Part shown: positions 1 through 11,449 of the stretch, one piece after another
Position numbering within the stretch: the first letter of the stretch is position 1
Layout of the letters: each line of letters starts with the position of its first letter
Assembly: GCF_964204645.1 (NCBI RefSeq)
Contig: NC_134036.1
Span: 11,396,704 to 11,460,703, forward strand
Source: Tubulanus polymorphus
Lineage: Eukaryota; Nemertea; Palaeonemertea; Tubulaniformes; Tubulanidae
DNA length: 64,000 bases
Reading direction: 5' to 3'
The notes under the pieces: model-generated
Databases searched by the model: none
The model's input: only the letters and a program-made list of their open reading frames with translations
Told to the model about the DNA's origin: nothing
Translations under genes and position numbers: made by a program

Positions 1-2471
1 ATGCACAGCATGGACCAATCTTTGATAGCTGTATGTTTGTCGATGGCAGTTTTCGTTGTGGGTTTGGGTAAGTTATTCATTCTGCATATATATTGCTAGG
101 ACGCATTTTCTTTCGTGATTTCCTTCATGTAGTCGATAATGACGTTTTTGAAAGTTTTGATGTTGCATTTTTTGTATTTCGTGGTGACCAATAGAGGGTG
201 CAGAGGTAGCGATAAGCAGACCTGATTATGAAAGTTTGGTGAACATGGTAAATATTTAGCAAATTATTACGTCGTTTGCTAGTCTGATATGGCTGGTTGC
301 TGATCTGATTATCACAGTAGTATTTATAGGCAATTTAAAGTGTTTTTTTTCACTGATGCATCAATTAGCATTCCACTTAGCATTCGTGTCAATCTTAAAT
401 CTACATTGCTTTCCTGATCTCGACCAGCTGTTTAGCCAAAAATGAGAAATTCTATATCAAAATGATCGTATTTCAAGCAACGTTTCGGCTAAATACCCCC
501 CCCCCCCCTAATTGTAATTAACGTTTTATTTTCTTTTTTTCCTTGCTGGATGCAAGTCTGATCATTGTTATTTCAGACATATGAACTTCCCGATAACACT
601 TGGCCCGGTGGAAATATACGATACGCTTTTGACAGTTCCTACAGTAAGTTGTTTGAAATAACCGAATGAACCTGAAGGAAAATTCTCAAAGCAATTGCAG
701 GCTGCAGGTCTTTCAGATTCTCAAAATCTGATGAATATTAAACAATCAACTTAACGATGAATATAATTAAACAACGTGTTAAATCACTGTATAAGACGCA
801 ATAGTTATCAGTGAAGTTTGTTGGTTATTGTTATATTTTCACTTATTACCAACATCGGATGATGAAAATCATTTCAACTTCGTTTTTTACACTTGCAATG
901 CAGTTATTTTTGTATAAATCACAAAACCTGCCTATATAATCAGATATACATGATGGAATTTAACGTCTTACTGGGGATGGCATCCGTCATACAACTGGAC
1001 GGATGGCATACGTATTTCATTTCGTATTTCTATTGTTGGCTTTTTAAACATATTTTGAACAGATGACTCGCATAAGGCTGATATACGTAAAGCGTTCGCA
1101 CAGATTTCCAAACAAGCCGGATGTTTGAATTTTATAGAGATAACTAACACCACTGGAGTGAATGGTTACCGTTTGTTAACTGCAACTTCAGGGTACGTGT
1201 AACCCTGGACGATGCATTCAGGTAGCCGCACTCACATAACGAATTGGCATTTGAAATTGTCTTTTTAATAAGACTATAGATACTTAAGACGTCCTGCCTG
1301 AGTAATACAAATTTGGACGTGGGGGGGGGGGGGGGTGGACAAAGTAGTGCGTAAGATAAAATCCCACTATTTACAGATTAAAAGAATTAATCTTTTAATC
1401 TGTAAATAGTGGGATTTTATCTTATTATCCGTTCACCACGTTTGAGTGTAGTCATCGTTCTATAAAGAAGTGCGTGCTCCTGTCAACTTTCAAAGTAAAT
1501 TTATATTTTAAAACACTATCAAAATGCATCTATTTTTTCCAAAATGCCCAGAGGCTCCAATATACTCCGGTGAATCCATTGTTGTTCACTAAATGTGATG
1601 GACATCTATCAAACTATCCCTTTTGGATGCAACGGTTACGACTATTCAAGTCTTGAATTATAATTATCATAACATCCCAGAATCGGTGTTCCTTAGTAAC
1701 ACCACTTTGTTTATTTCTTATAGTAGGTGTTATAGCACCATCGGCTATTCGGGCCTGAACAGTGGTGGTCGTATTGGCCTGAAAAATCGGTGTCGCACAT
1801 TCGGCAGTCATTTGCTCTATCACGAAATCCTGCATACACTCGGGTATCGTCATGAATGGGAAAAATTTGGTGCGGAAAAATACCTGCAACTGAAGGAACC
1901 GGCAGGTAAAAAAAGCTTATCATAAAAACTAGATGGCCACATTAAATTCATGGATCCAGAAAAATATATTCTGGAAAGAAATCTAACGAAAATCAATTGC
2001 TATGGAAGAAACTTTCACTACTAAGAATTGTTATTTCGTAATTCGTTGTATTCAGATATTGGAGGTATCTTAAGAGTTACCAGTGTTTTAATATACGGTG
2101 CAATAATTATCTAAAATGGTTACCTATTACATTTACAGTATTTGATATACAAACCATATTTCTGCAATGTCTTGCTGGAAAATATCAAGGGATGTTTTAG
2201 AATTATTTTTCAAATTACTCTATAGATAAATGGAGTAAATACTGGGTTGGTACCCCTCTCGATGTCTCTTCCGTCATGGTTTATCCATTGAAGTTCAAAC
2301 TCTTAACCGAGGTAACAGATAAAATATTAGAAGCTTTAAAGAAGGAATACCCAGACAGTGCGGAGAAACAAACCCTGGCTTATTGGAAAGATCATAAAAA
2401 AGTCGGAATCAGTTTTTGGGATGCAGAAAGGATTAGAAGGTCTTACAGTTGTAAGGCCAAAGCTTCAAAAG
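1..2471 (+). CDS. Astacin-family (M12A) zinc metalloprotease, multi-exon, 3' end not found
   Basis: Secreted zinc endopeptidase of the astacin family. I read six exons with GT/AG junctions and compatible phases: 1-67, 195-247, 577-643, 1063-1192, 1724-1905 and 2226-2471. Exon 1 encodes a hydrophobic signal-peptide-like start; the ATG is the first base of the window, so a further upstream start cannot be excluded. The third exon has the family's mature-domain start (TWPGGNIRYAF). The fifth exon carries the zinc motif HEILHTLGYRHE, matching HExxHxxGxxHE with all three His and the Glu. The sixth has the Met-turn (SSVMVY), then FWDAERIRRSYSC, which fits the usual domain end. Splicing 1905 to 2226 preserves frame and gives about 48 residues from zinc motif to Met-turn, somewhat shorter than I recall for crayfish astacin. 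The last donor (GTAAGA at 2472) implies more C-terminal exons, which I did not find. Family call is firm; intactness is uncertain. Confidence 0.85.
1352..1424. repeat. Perfect 34-bp-arm hairpin in an astacin intron
   Basis: Two perfectly complementary arms (1352-1385 and 1391-1424) separated by a 5-base loop. They lie inside the intron between exons 1063-1192 and 1724-1905, just after a run of about 15 G. No mismatch was seen between the arms. Confidence 0.9.
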
Positions 2472-2734
2472 GTAAGATCTTCCTCCGCGGTCGTCTTAGC
2501 TTTCTTCACACGCATACAAAAAACTGTGACAATCAATGACTGGGCTGAAGCCAACTGAAAAAAAAACAGCTTCATATTCTTAAGGGTTGTCAAATCTTGA
2601 TCAGTCATGTCATTTTAAGGTTCCCTTAACTTCGTTATGCTTTAAGTGAGACGATTATCTAGTCGCAGAATTCTTGGTTAACCGTTGGCTAAAAGCTATT
2701 TAGAACTTTAGCACTACGATATTTTACAGCAATA

Positions 2735-3420
2735 ATGGCTCTCGTTCATACAATTAACAATGAACTAAATCGGCTCTCTTTCTGGTTTAGATTAAACAAA
2801 CTCTCCCTAAATATAGATAAAACAAGCTATATAATCTTTGGTAATGCTCGTATACCCCAGAATTTGAATATAGTTTTAGACGATGTGGTTATTGTACGAA
2901 GTGACACCTCGAAATTCTTAGGTATGTTAATTGACAGCAAGTTACATAGGTTTCCTCATATAAACTATATTTCTAGTAAAGTTTCACGAGCGATTGATTT
3001 TATGTACAAAGCCCGTAGAGTTCTACCGATATGTTTTCTACCTATCCTATATTACTCTCTTGCACTCCCTTATTTCCTGTATTGCAACATTGTATGGGCA
3101 CGGACCTACCCTATTCGACTCCATCGATTAATCATTCCTCAAAAAAGAGCAATCCGCGTTGTATCCAATGCCCTATTTCTTGCACATTAGGCCCCTCTGT
3201 TTAAAGTTGGCAGATTTCTTAATTTTACTAATATCAATAAGTTTCTTACAGCGGTCTTTACGTATAAACTAGTCCATCATCTAGTGCCTTCATGTATTTA
3301 TTGTCTTTTTAAATCGAGAGACAGGTAAGAATTCTACGCAATGCACAGGGTCTCAATATACCGTATTTTCACACAACCGATAGTTCATTCTCAATATTCA
3401 CCGGAAAGCTGAAGATTTCA
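2735..3420 (+). pseudogene. LINE reverse transcriptase 3' part (Jockey/CR1-like), degraded
   Basis: The 151-residue ORF at 2735-3190 shows the region just after the RT catalytic box of non-LTR retrotransposons: a LNIDKTSYIIFG stretch, SKFLGMLID, a helical VSRAIDFMYKARRVLP segment and a C-terminal LYYSLALPYFLYCNIVWA. An in-frame TAG after residue 151 ends the ORF. Homology continues in the same frame (GRFLNFTNINKFLTAVFTYK), and a C-terminal-like segment (LRNAQGLNIPYFHTT) is readable to about 3420. The catalytic FADD box and the endonuclease are absent. This is a 5'-truncated dead copy, as is usual for LINEs. The exact clade is not resolved. Confidence 0.75.
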
Positions 3421-5603
3421 ATAGAGCATGATTTTAAGAATCCGGAATGATCTTGACGTTCAACTGACGTCAGTTTACCTAGCAGGTGATTTGGATGCCG
3501 ATATTGATCGATTTAGGATTGACACTATATTTTGTTTTCTGTTGCAGCTGAAATGGCCCAACGTACGATCTGTCTGAATACGAACTGCTCACTTTCGATC
3601 GGTTACTAGATACCAAATGATACGATGATTAATTGAATAAACTTATCCAATCAATAACGTATAATACGTGTATGTTATTGCAAATAAATATTCACTAATT
3701 CATTTCTGACCAAAGTGTAGATTACGATTGAGTTATTCTTTATTTACTGAACCAATTTATATCCAGATTTTTGCTTTTAGTGCACTACTTCCACTACCAC
3801 TTCCGCTACCACTACCAGTACTACGTTGGTGCACTACTACGGAAACCTCCATTCAGCTCATCAACGTAAACTGTGTGAACCGCTGTTCAATTTGATGGCA
3901 TTTGGTTCTAGATTATTTTCCCTTTATACACCAGGTTTATGGAACACGCATAGTTTTACCGATTGTGATTCACTTTCTCTAGCAGTATAAGACTTATCTA
4001 AAGACACTTCTAAGACACTAAAGTACGGAGGCTTTCTCTAACACACTTCACAGAGGTTCATACGCGGAGAAAATAGGCCCCTAAAATATTTCCTCAATAG
4101 AAAGTATTTTTTCATTTTCACCTTTTACCTTCAATCATCAGGGTCGGGCCTACACAACTAATGTTTGCTTCCGATGTGTTGTCTGTTAGGTGCTTGTTCT
4201 TTTATCACAGGAACGTCGACATGTATCACATTACACGTTTGACATGTATTATCAGAATATAGACGAGTTAGGCTGGTGTTTAATAACAGAACTTTATTTA
4301 CTCTATGTACAACATAATTTACTGCCCACAGCGTGCGTGCGTGCAGCTTGACAAGAGAGGTAACACTGAATCACAAAACGTACAGGAAACGCCCACTGAA
4401 AAAGGCGCGAAAACGTGAAGCGTGTCGGAATACCGACACATATGTTATAAAACCATCATGTTACAGGATAAAAACCACTCATTGAATGGCATAAACGCGG
4501 CCCAATAATCGAGCTTATCGTGCTCTTTTGCCGGATGATTTAAAGGAACGCTAGTAAAAGATGATAATGCGTGTTTGAAATTAAATTTCTCTCAGCTAGC
4601 GAAATTTCGCTGATAGCATTTTATTTTAGTGCAAAGCCATTGCAATATACAGCCCCTGCCACTACGAATCGATGGTGGCGAGGTAATCGGGTTTATCACA
4701 TATCGTTATGAACAAAGCCGATAAAAAAGTGCTAGCGCTATAGATGGAAATTGAAAATGAATGAATTAACAAGATCGACAGGATCGACGAAACTGTTCCT
4801 CGATATTCAGGGATGATTCAGCCTGCTTTGTCTTGACCCCTGTCATCGTCTCCCTCTGGACCCGCACCTGCTCTCATTATACTTAGCCGTCAAAATTCTT
4901 GCGGTAGTTTTCCTGGTGGGCAGACGAAATTTAGACCCGCATGAAACATTCAGGGGTGGATACAGGATTTTTAAATGTGGGTAGTCTTCAACAGAGGTGG
5001 CTGACAGTAAACGTTATGAGGAGACTGTGACCAGCGAGTCACGCAGCAGTTAATGATTTAAATAAGATGAATTGGGGAAACTTAGCACACATCATTTATC
5101 AAACATTCGTCATTATAATTTACATGTCATAGGACTGTAATTGGATATGGCAGGGATGGGGAAAAATTCAGATAATTTTAATTTGGAAAATGACCGTTAA
5201 CCGGACCCATATGCCACCCAGCGGAACGCCCGTAACCGAACGAAAAATAACCATCTTCTTAATTATTCTTCATTTACGGACAACAGAAGGTATTCGAAGT
5301 CAATGTGAAAAGATTTGCTGATCTTGCGCTAAGCCATGCTTGCTTGTGCAAAACCGGCGCGCTTTTACGGTGGCGAATACGATTCCTTACTTGAGTCAAG
5401 TATGACTTAGAGTGCCAATGACGTCTGCCGATTACCCCCTCCCTGCCTTATAATCACTATGGTTTCGGGCTTTGTTTAAATAACTTAAAACTCGCGTTTT
5501 ATTACCCCCAGTTTGTCGTTTGTCTTCTTTGTTTTCTTTACTTCCTTTGTTTTTCTGGTGTTTGTTGTTGAATTACTTAACGTTGAACCTTTGTCTGATT
5601 CCT
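3421..5603. other. No gene recognised; possible LINE tail
   Basis: About 2.2 kb without a convincing ORF or splice-supported exon. A short + frame near 3860-3990 ends in a PGLWNTHSF peptide that resembles a LINE C-terminus, but it is too short to call. The stretch 4560-4760 has several short palindromic words and no clear element boundary. Confidence 0.4.
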
Positions 5604-5899
5604 CGATTCCTGGGTCCAGTTCCACAGTTCTGAGTTAAGATTTACCTCTGAGTTAACTCATTGAAAAATGAACTAACTTTAACTCAGAGTTAACACTAAC
5701 TCACAACTGAGGAACTGGGCCCTGAACTTCGCTGAAAAAGCTGAATCACTGAAACGCTGAAACGACCGTTAAATTTCAGCGTTTTTGGGAATTCCCTGAA
5801 ACTTCGGCGTTTTTCGGAAATTCCCTGAAATTTCAGCGTTTTGATTTCAGCGTTTCAGCTTTTCAGTGTTTCAGCTTTTTCAGCGAAGTTCAGGAACCG
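5604..5899. mobile_element. Palindromic foldback MITE with 9-bp near-perfect TSD
   Basis: Ends are CGATTCCTGAACTTCGCTG on the left and the complementary CAGCGAAGTTCAGGAACCG on the right. The interior is almost wholly palindromic, with repeated TTCAGCG and GAATTCCCTGAAA words. Flanks CTGATTCCT (5595-5603) and CCGATTCCT (5900-5908) match at 8 of 9 positions, suggesting a 9-bp target duplication. The left end is split by another MITE at 5612-5720. Related units are at about 23851-23990 and 26060-26193. Confidence 0.8.
5612..5720. mobile_element. Small MITE (GGTCCAGTTCCACAG family) nested in a foldback element
   Basis: About 109 bp with inverted ends GGTCCAGTTCC and GGAACTGGGC, and a palindromic interior of GAGTTAA words. 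CCTG is repeated on both sides (5608-5611 and 5721-5724); removing the element plus one CCTG restores the foldback terminus TTCCTGAACTTCG. Related copies lie at about 29747-29852 and 49676-49781. Confidence 0.8.
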
Positions 5900-6849
5900 C
5901 CGATTCCTCTATAAATATTCTTTTAATTTCATTGGGGCCAGTGTGCATACATGTTCTAAATCGAGACGACATCCTTTATATCAGAGCCTATATTAAAGCA
6001 TGCAGAATTCGTTTAAGAGTCCGAGGCTTAATTATGAGAGTTGTTATACAATGAGTGCCTGGATTTAATTTGTTTCTAGTGCTGACATTCGGGAACCGCA
6101 ATTTTTGGGGTTTCAGGGAAAGAGTACCAAAAGGAAAACAGGGATGTGACCCCCTTGCCACTCTCTTTTAATTCACAGTGGTACAGAATTGCTTCAATAA
6201 TCACACACAATAATCAAGAAACCTTATCGACAAATTGATATAAATACCCTCCATATACCCGTGCCTTTTAAACATCACTCAGAATGGCAACCAAAACGAA
6301 AAATACAGCGTCAGAAAAATTTATCAGGCAGCATTCAAGACCAAAATACCATGGGGAGAAATTCTGTCAAAAGTGATGAACCAATGGACTGAAACGATGT
6401 AGAAGGCGTACAATATACCACAAGTTATGTTAGTGACGACGATGTGGTGTTTAGCTGCAGCATTAACTGGTCCAACAACAACAGTTACCTGTGGTACTCA
6501 CTACATCACCACATGCGACACAGGACGGCTATAGTGGCAAGACGGCTATATAAACCAAGGTGATAGTGCACATTATCACAAGGGGTACAGTTCGTATTTG
6601 ATGACTTCCTTGACTCGTATTCACAATACATCAACGAGAAGTTGTAGTGGGCTTGATTGGAAGCGCTATCTATCATTGTATCGGTGTCATTAACAATAAA
6701 TTGTAAATCGTATTGAGGAGAGTACTTCCGGTTACATGGCGTGCGCGGTCGTCGCGGTTTATGATAATAAAATTGGTACGATGTCTGGTCATCGTGTGTT
6801 GTAGTTATTTGTCTGTCGCTGTCATCGGAGGACATCGGTCACACTGACG
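5900..6849. other. No gene recognised
   Basis: The only sizeable reading frame is a 109-codon ORF on the minus strand (6506-6835), starting MSSDDSDRQ, rich in Tyr, Asn, Cys and His, with no domain I recognise. It has no splice or homology support. The rest is non-coding. Confidence 0.35.
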
Positions 6850-7345
6850 GAACCCTACAACCTTGACATTAATGACACAAAAATAATTAACCTAATCTCT
6901 AAATTTAGATGCGGCAGTCACGATCTTAGCATTGGAACAGGTAGATGGACCAGGCCCTTAACGCCGAGAGAAAACCGCACTTGTACAACTTGCTCCACTG
7001 ACGAAATTGAGGACGAATATCACGTTCTCATGTCCTGCCCCTCATACAACTCGCTTCGAAGTAATCTCTTACCTCGTTATTTTAGAACGCATGGCATTCT
7101 AGCATTGCAAAATTTATTCAACTTCTAACTACTAATTCAATCGGAAAACTTAGATCTGTTGGAAGATGTTTGATCTCAAGGTAATGCTTCGAGGCGACGA
7201 AACCGAGTAAAAATAGCTACCCCCATCTACTTGATATTTCTGTTTTTTTCAACTTGTAATTTTGTATTAAATTATTTTGTTAAGATTTGTAATTTTGATT
7301 ATCTGTCATACAAGTGTAGTACACACTTTGATTAAGAATAAACTA
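6850..7345 (+). pseudogene. LINE ORF2 C-terminal fragment with CCHC-like motif and 3' tail
   Basis: A frame ending at the TAA at 7126-7128 reads LISKFRCGSHDLSIGTGRW, then PRENRTCTTC, then a DEYHVLMSCPSYNSLR segment. This Cys/His arrangement (CxxC, H, C) is typical of the extreme C-terminus of many invertebrate non-LTR retrotransposon polyproteins. An AT-rich 3' UTR-like stretch follows, ending in AATAAACTACTACTACATAA near 7345. RT and endonuclease are absent, so it is a 5'-truncated dead copy. Confidence 0.7.
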
Positions 7346-7524
7346 CTACTACATAAATCATTAATTGTTCTTTAATTGGAATATTTTCCCGTATAACTAT
7401 CAGCTAATTGAACCTAATATTACAATTTAGGATTTATTCAAATTGCAAGATCTTATTCATCAACACTGCGTGGACATATAATTCGCATTTCAATTCGTGT
7501 CTCAATGGTGACCTTTTCGGTTTC

Positions 7525-9239
7525 TCCTCTGACGATGCCAACTTAACGCTCTCGTCGCTGTAATTAGTAATAGTAATAATAATAGTATGGTAGGCCTATA
7601 TCTTCTGTGCTATTTCCGTAATTTTACTCCGAGATGTTGTTTCTACTGACCATGAAAATCACCTGTATTCAGTAACTCCTTTTTCGAACGAACGCGCGGT
7701 CGTTTCATCTTCTTGACGTCGCCTCTGAATTTCGACTCTTTGAGTTCGCGTCACCGACATTTTGAATTTGGCGCGCAGTCGTTGATTAACGACAACGCTC
7801 GTCGTTAACTATTTGACGCTCCGTCGTATAATTCTTATCGTTGATTGAAGACAACGCTCGTCGTTAACTATTTGACGCTCCGTCGTATAATTCTTATCGT
7901 TGATTGAAGACAACGCTCGTCGTTAACTATTTGACGCTCCGTCGTATAATTCTTATCGTTGATTGAAGACAACGCTCGTCGTTAACTATTTGACGCTCCG
8001 TCGTATAATTCTTATCGTTGATTGAAGACAACGCTCGTCGTTAACTATTTGACGCTCCGTCGTATAATTCTTATCGTTGATTAACGACAACGCTCGTCGT
8101 TAACTATTTGACGCTCCGTCGTATAATTCATATCGTTGATTATCGACCACGCTCGTCGTTAACTATTTGACGCTCCGTCGTATAATTCTTATCGTTGATT
8201 GAAGACAACGCTCGTCGTTAACTATTTGACGCTCCGTCGTATAATTCTTATCGTTGATTAACGACAACGCTCGTCGTTAACTACTTGACGCTCCGTCGTT
8301 AACATCTTAATCGTTGATTAGCTTCGACGCTCGTTTACTGAGACCTAAGTTATATTAGATACACACCGGAGTCCGCCGCGCCACCGCTTCTATTTGACGT
8401 TCGGTCGTCTCCTTTGTATGCTACCGTACATTGACTGTACCAAGGCTTTGCAAGCCATGAAGGGCACATTCTTTTTATATATCGAAATGTAAATAATCAA
8501 GGTGTTTTGCGTGTGGACATGATGTCCCCTTGGCATCAAGAACGATGAACTTTGTATTATAAGAAAATATATATATTTAATAATTCGTACTACATTCCAA
8601 TCAAACTTCGAATCTTGCGTTTATTTGATTCGCCGGCACTGGAAGGAAGGACGAGGATTTCTGTTTGTTTTCCTGCTGCATCGAACCCATTTAGTTCTAC
8701 GTGAGGATCGTTCCCCTATTGACCGTCGCTACAGACAACACTTATGCATACGACTAGTTTGACAGATCTGGCATGAGTCGCAATTAGCTCCTGAGATGAC
8801 GGGGGACAGCTATGTGCGAGAGGGCACTTGGAATGGGGGTAGCCATATCCGCCGAGTAATCAACACTGCGAGTTTCGTCCGAGGAAAGCCCCTCAAGCGG
8901 ATTACTCTGAGGAGAGCGGGTTGGGGGTCTGTATTGGCCACACAGATTAAGGCTACGTGGAGTAGGGAGGCGACTGTTTGGAGGAGAGCGTACTGCTTAA
9001 GCGCCCTTTTTAGCGACATTTTTTAATAGAGGAACCGATTCTACATATTTTATATCATTTACTTTCCTGGGGAAGACAAGTCTCCTTGCCGTATTCACTA
9101 CCCGAGTGCGGTCGACCCAGGCGGACCCGTGTTGCGAGCGCCCCAGCACAGCAGAGTGACTACGACTACGCTACCTATGGACAACAGCAGTCACTACCTG
9201 AATTACTATTTTTTTTATGTTTACACTACAACCGCTACA
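7525..9239 (+). mobile_element. 5'-truncated copy 1 of a long TG...CA repeat element (solo-LTR-like)
   Basis: Nearly identical over most of its length to the copies at 35957-38221 and (reversed) 52332-55481. The right end is the shared CTACAACCGCTACA; the left end begins abruptly inside the consensus at about TCCTCTGACGATGCC. It contains a 59-bp tandem array at about 7770-8330, then a unique-looking ~900-bp segment. No protease, RT or integrase frame is present. It abuts the transposase ORF at 9240, which uses an ATG inside this element. Confidence 0.8.
7770..8330. repeat. 59-bp minisatellite, about 9 units (copy 1)
   Basis: The unit contains CGTCGTTAACTATTTGACG, then CTCCGTCGTATAATTCTTATC, then either GTTGATTGAAGACAACGCT or GTTGATTAACGACAACGCT. 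Each 60-base line shifts by one base, giving a period of 59. The same array has about 4 units in the copy near 37060-37320 and about 15 in the copy at 53270-54150. Confidence 0.9.
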
Positions 9240-10347
9240 ACACAATGGACTGGTAACTTGTTTGGCAGTCGGCGGCAACAAAAAGTGTCTAGATGTAGAA
9301 GTTCTCTCGGACAAATGCAAATCTTGCCAAAATATGAACAGTACAACCGTAGACAAAGAGTCTTTATCTTACAGAAACTGGTTAGCAACTCATCCTCCAG
9401 TGTGTAAGATAAATCATAAAGGCTCTGCCAGCAGCATGGAAAATGTTGGTGCCGTTCGAATCTTCACTCGATCCGAAATAAACCGAGGTCTTCGATACAC
9501 AAAAATGTTAGGCGATGGGGATTCCTCAACATTTGCGAAAGTCCAAGAGTGTCAACCATATGGTCCTGATGTTTCTTTGGAGAAATTAGAGTGTCTTGGC
9601 CATGTCCAGAAGAGATGCGGAACAAGGTGTCGAACCCTAAAAACAAACTGGCGGGGCAAAAAATTGTCAGATGGTAAAGGTTTAAGCGGACGTGGTCGTC
9701 TAACAGATACCAAGATAGATATCTTACAGAACTATTTTGGCATTGCATTGCGAAACAATCATGAATCTGTCCCTGCAATGCAGAAAGCGGTGTGGGCGAG
9801 TCTCAGACATGTTGCCTCTACCGATGAGGTTCCACTTCACGATCTGTGTCCTATCGGTGAGGACTCCTGGTGTGGTTTTGTCAAGGACAAAGACACATAT
9901 AAGCATAGACATGGCCTAGCAGAACCTATATACAAGCTGCTAGAGCCAGTTTATGCAGATCTTTCAAAAGAAGATCTGCTTAAAAAGTGTCTGCATGGTG
10001 AAACACAAAATGGAAATGAACGTTTAAATGGATGCGTCTGGGAGCGTGTGCCCAAAACCGTGTATGTTGAGCGAGAAGTTATCGAAATCGGTGTGTATTC
10101 AGCTGTTTGTAACTATAATGATGGAGCTAATGTGTGTATAAAACTATTTGAAGATATGGATATTCTTCCTGGACGTTTTACTATTAAAGCTTGTTCTGTC
10201 GACGACACATCACGGTTGAATGAGTCGATCCGAAAATCTAGCGAACCCGTTAAAAACCGCAGAAAAACTTTAAGAGCAGTGCGAAAGGGTTATCTCGATA
10301 AAGCAGAGGAACATGAAGGCATTACATATGCTCCCGGTGCATTTTAA
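9240..10347 (+). CDS. Mutator-like transposase (animal Mutator-domain family), 5' truncated
   Basis: The open frame 9217-10347 (376 codons) starts at an ATG within the adjoining repeat; only residues from about 8 onward belong to the transposase. It matches, from memory, the animal 'Mutator-like transposase domain' family: KCLDVEVLS (24-31), the NHKGSASSM turn (66-74), a MLGDGDSSTF acidic motif (97-106) with candidate catalytic Asp, LECLGHVQKR (124-133), GRGRLTDTKIDILQNYFG (158-175), CPIGEDSWC (211-219), a NERLNGCVWERVPKT segment, and a C-terminal basic tail. The N-terminal third of the usual protein, including the DNA-binding part, is missing. The frame is otherwise uninterrupted, so the copy is young or was constrained until recently. 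Function as a transposase is unlikely in this truncated form. Confidence 0.8.
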
Positions 10348-11024
10348 GAGACTTTATATCGTTTTTCATTTATGTATTGCTATAACCATTTAATACAAGC
10401 TTTTATCACTAATTTTCTCATTTGTAATTTTTGGTGTGACTTCGGAAATAGAAATAGTCATAAAACATTTATTTTCTAAAGAAACTTGTCCAAACTTTCA
10501 GAGAACGTAGAAAATAACTTTATCTAGTGCCTGTACCACTTTGACAGTGATACAAGTACAAATGTGCCATTGATAAGACATGTGCATATTAATTAGGTGA
10601 CAGAAATTTTGAAATTCAATCTTGGGGAATAAATTATTGGATGAGCAAAAATTCCTTGGGAGTTCAGTAACCAAAGTGGTACAGGCACTAGATATGATTA
10701 TTTGAAACAAATAACAGTTTACAGAATGAAGTTACCTCAACTTTTTTCGAAATGAGGGCTGTTTTATTGATACCCTGATATTTGTCACTTTCATATGCAA
10801 ATTAGGTCATATTTGCATAATCAGGTCAAGATTGGAAAATTCTCAAGTTTGATAAATTACATTTTCTATACCAATTAGATATATATCAGGTTGAATGGGG
10901 TAACTCCTTTATTAAAGGAAATAGAATTTGTGGGGTACTACCACCTTAACAGAAAAAAAAGATACAGCACACGAAAAGTAAGCGGCACTTTGAATGGAAA
11001 AATATGTCATGGGTAAGTAAACCT
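10348..11024. other. AT-rich non-coding flank with one small MITE
   Basis: No ORF of note. It contains the 22-bp-TIR element at 10522-10693; nothing else was assigned. Confidence 0.5.
10522..10693. mobile_element. 172-bp MITE with perfect 22-bp TIRs
   Basis: The left end ATCTAGTGCCTGTACCACTT is exactly complementary to the right end at 10672-10693 over 22 bases. The interior is AT rich and non-coding. No clear target duplication was identified, because the ends themselves are palindromic (ATCTAG/CTAGAT). Confidence 0.75.
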
Positions 11025-11449
11025 TTAATGACGGGACGGTGTCTCAAAAGCACATTTCCGCATAACAGGGATTATTCAGGCAATAACAATCTTACCTATC
11101 TAGAAGCAGTACATATTTATAGCAAGTATCCTATGTGCAAAAGAATAAAATACAGATATCACGAGGGTGATGCAGCTAATTATATATCATCGGGGTAATA
11201 TGACATGATACAGAACATACCGATGGCCACAGCAGACAAGCAGATTAGTAAAAAGTTGGATGATAAACATTGATAAAGGACACAATATCACAAGTGTAAC
11301 CACAAAATCCAATACTGCAGTAAACGACAATGCAGAGTATGTAACCTGCAGAACTTATATACGGGGAATTAACACCAATAAAACATTTCCAGAACACTCC
11401 AAATTACTCGATTCTCTCGACGTATCGGAGTGAGACACACGGACAACTA

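Noticed and set aside
1933-2022. Extra astacin exon DGHIKFMDPEK...
   Set aside because: Would need a 27-nt intron upstream and has no GT donor before its stop; the 1905-2226 junction is simpler. Kept as a finding, not as an exon.
8796-9026. ORFs of about 70 codons on both strands
   Set aside because: Part of the same repeat element (copy 1); both-strand overlap and recurrence in the other copies point to non-coding repeat sequence.
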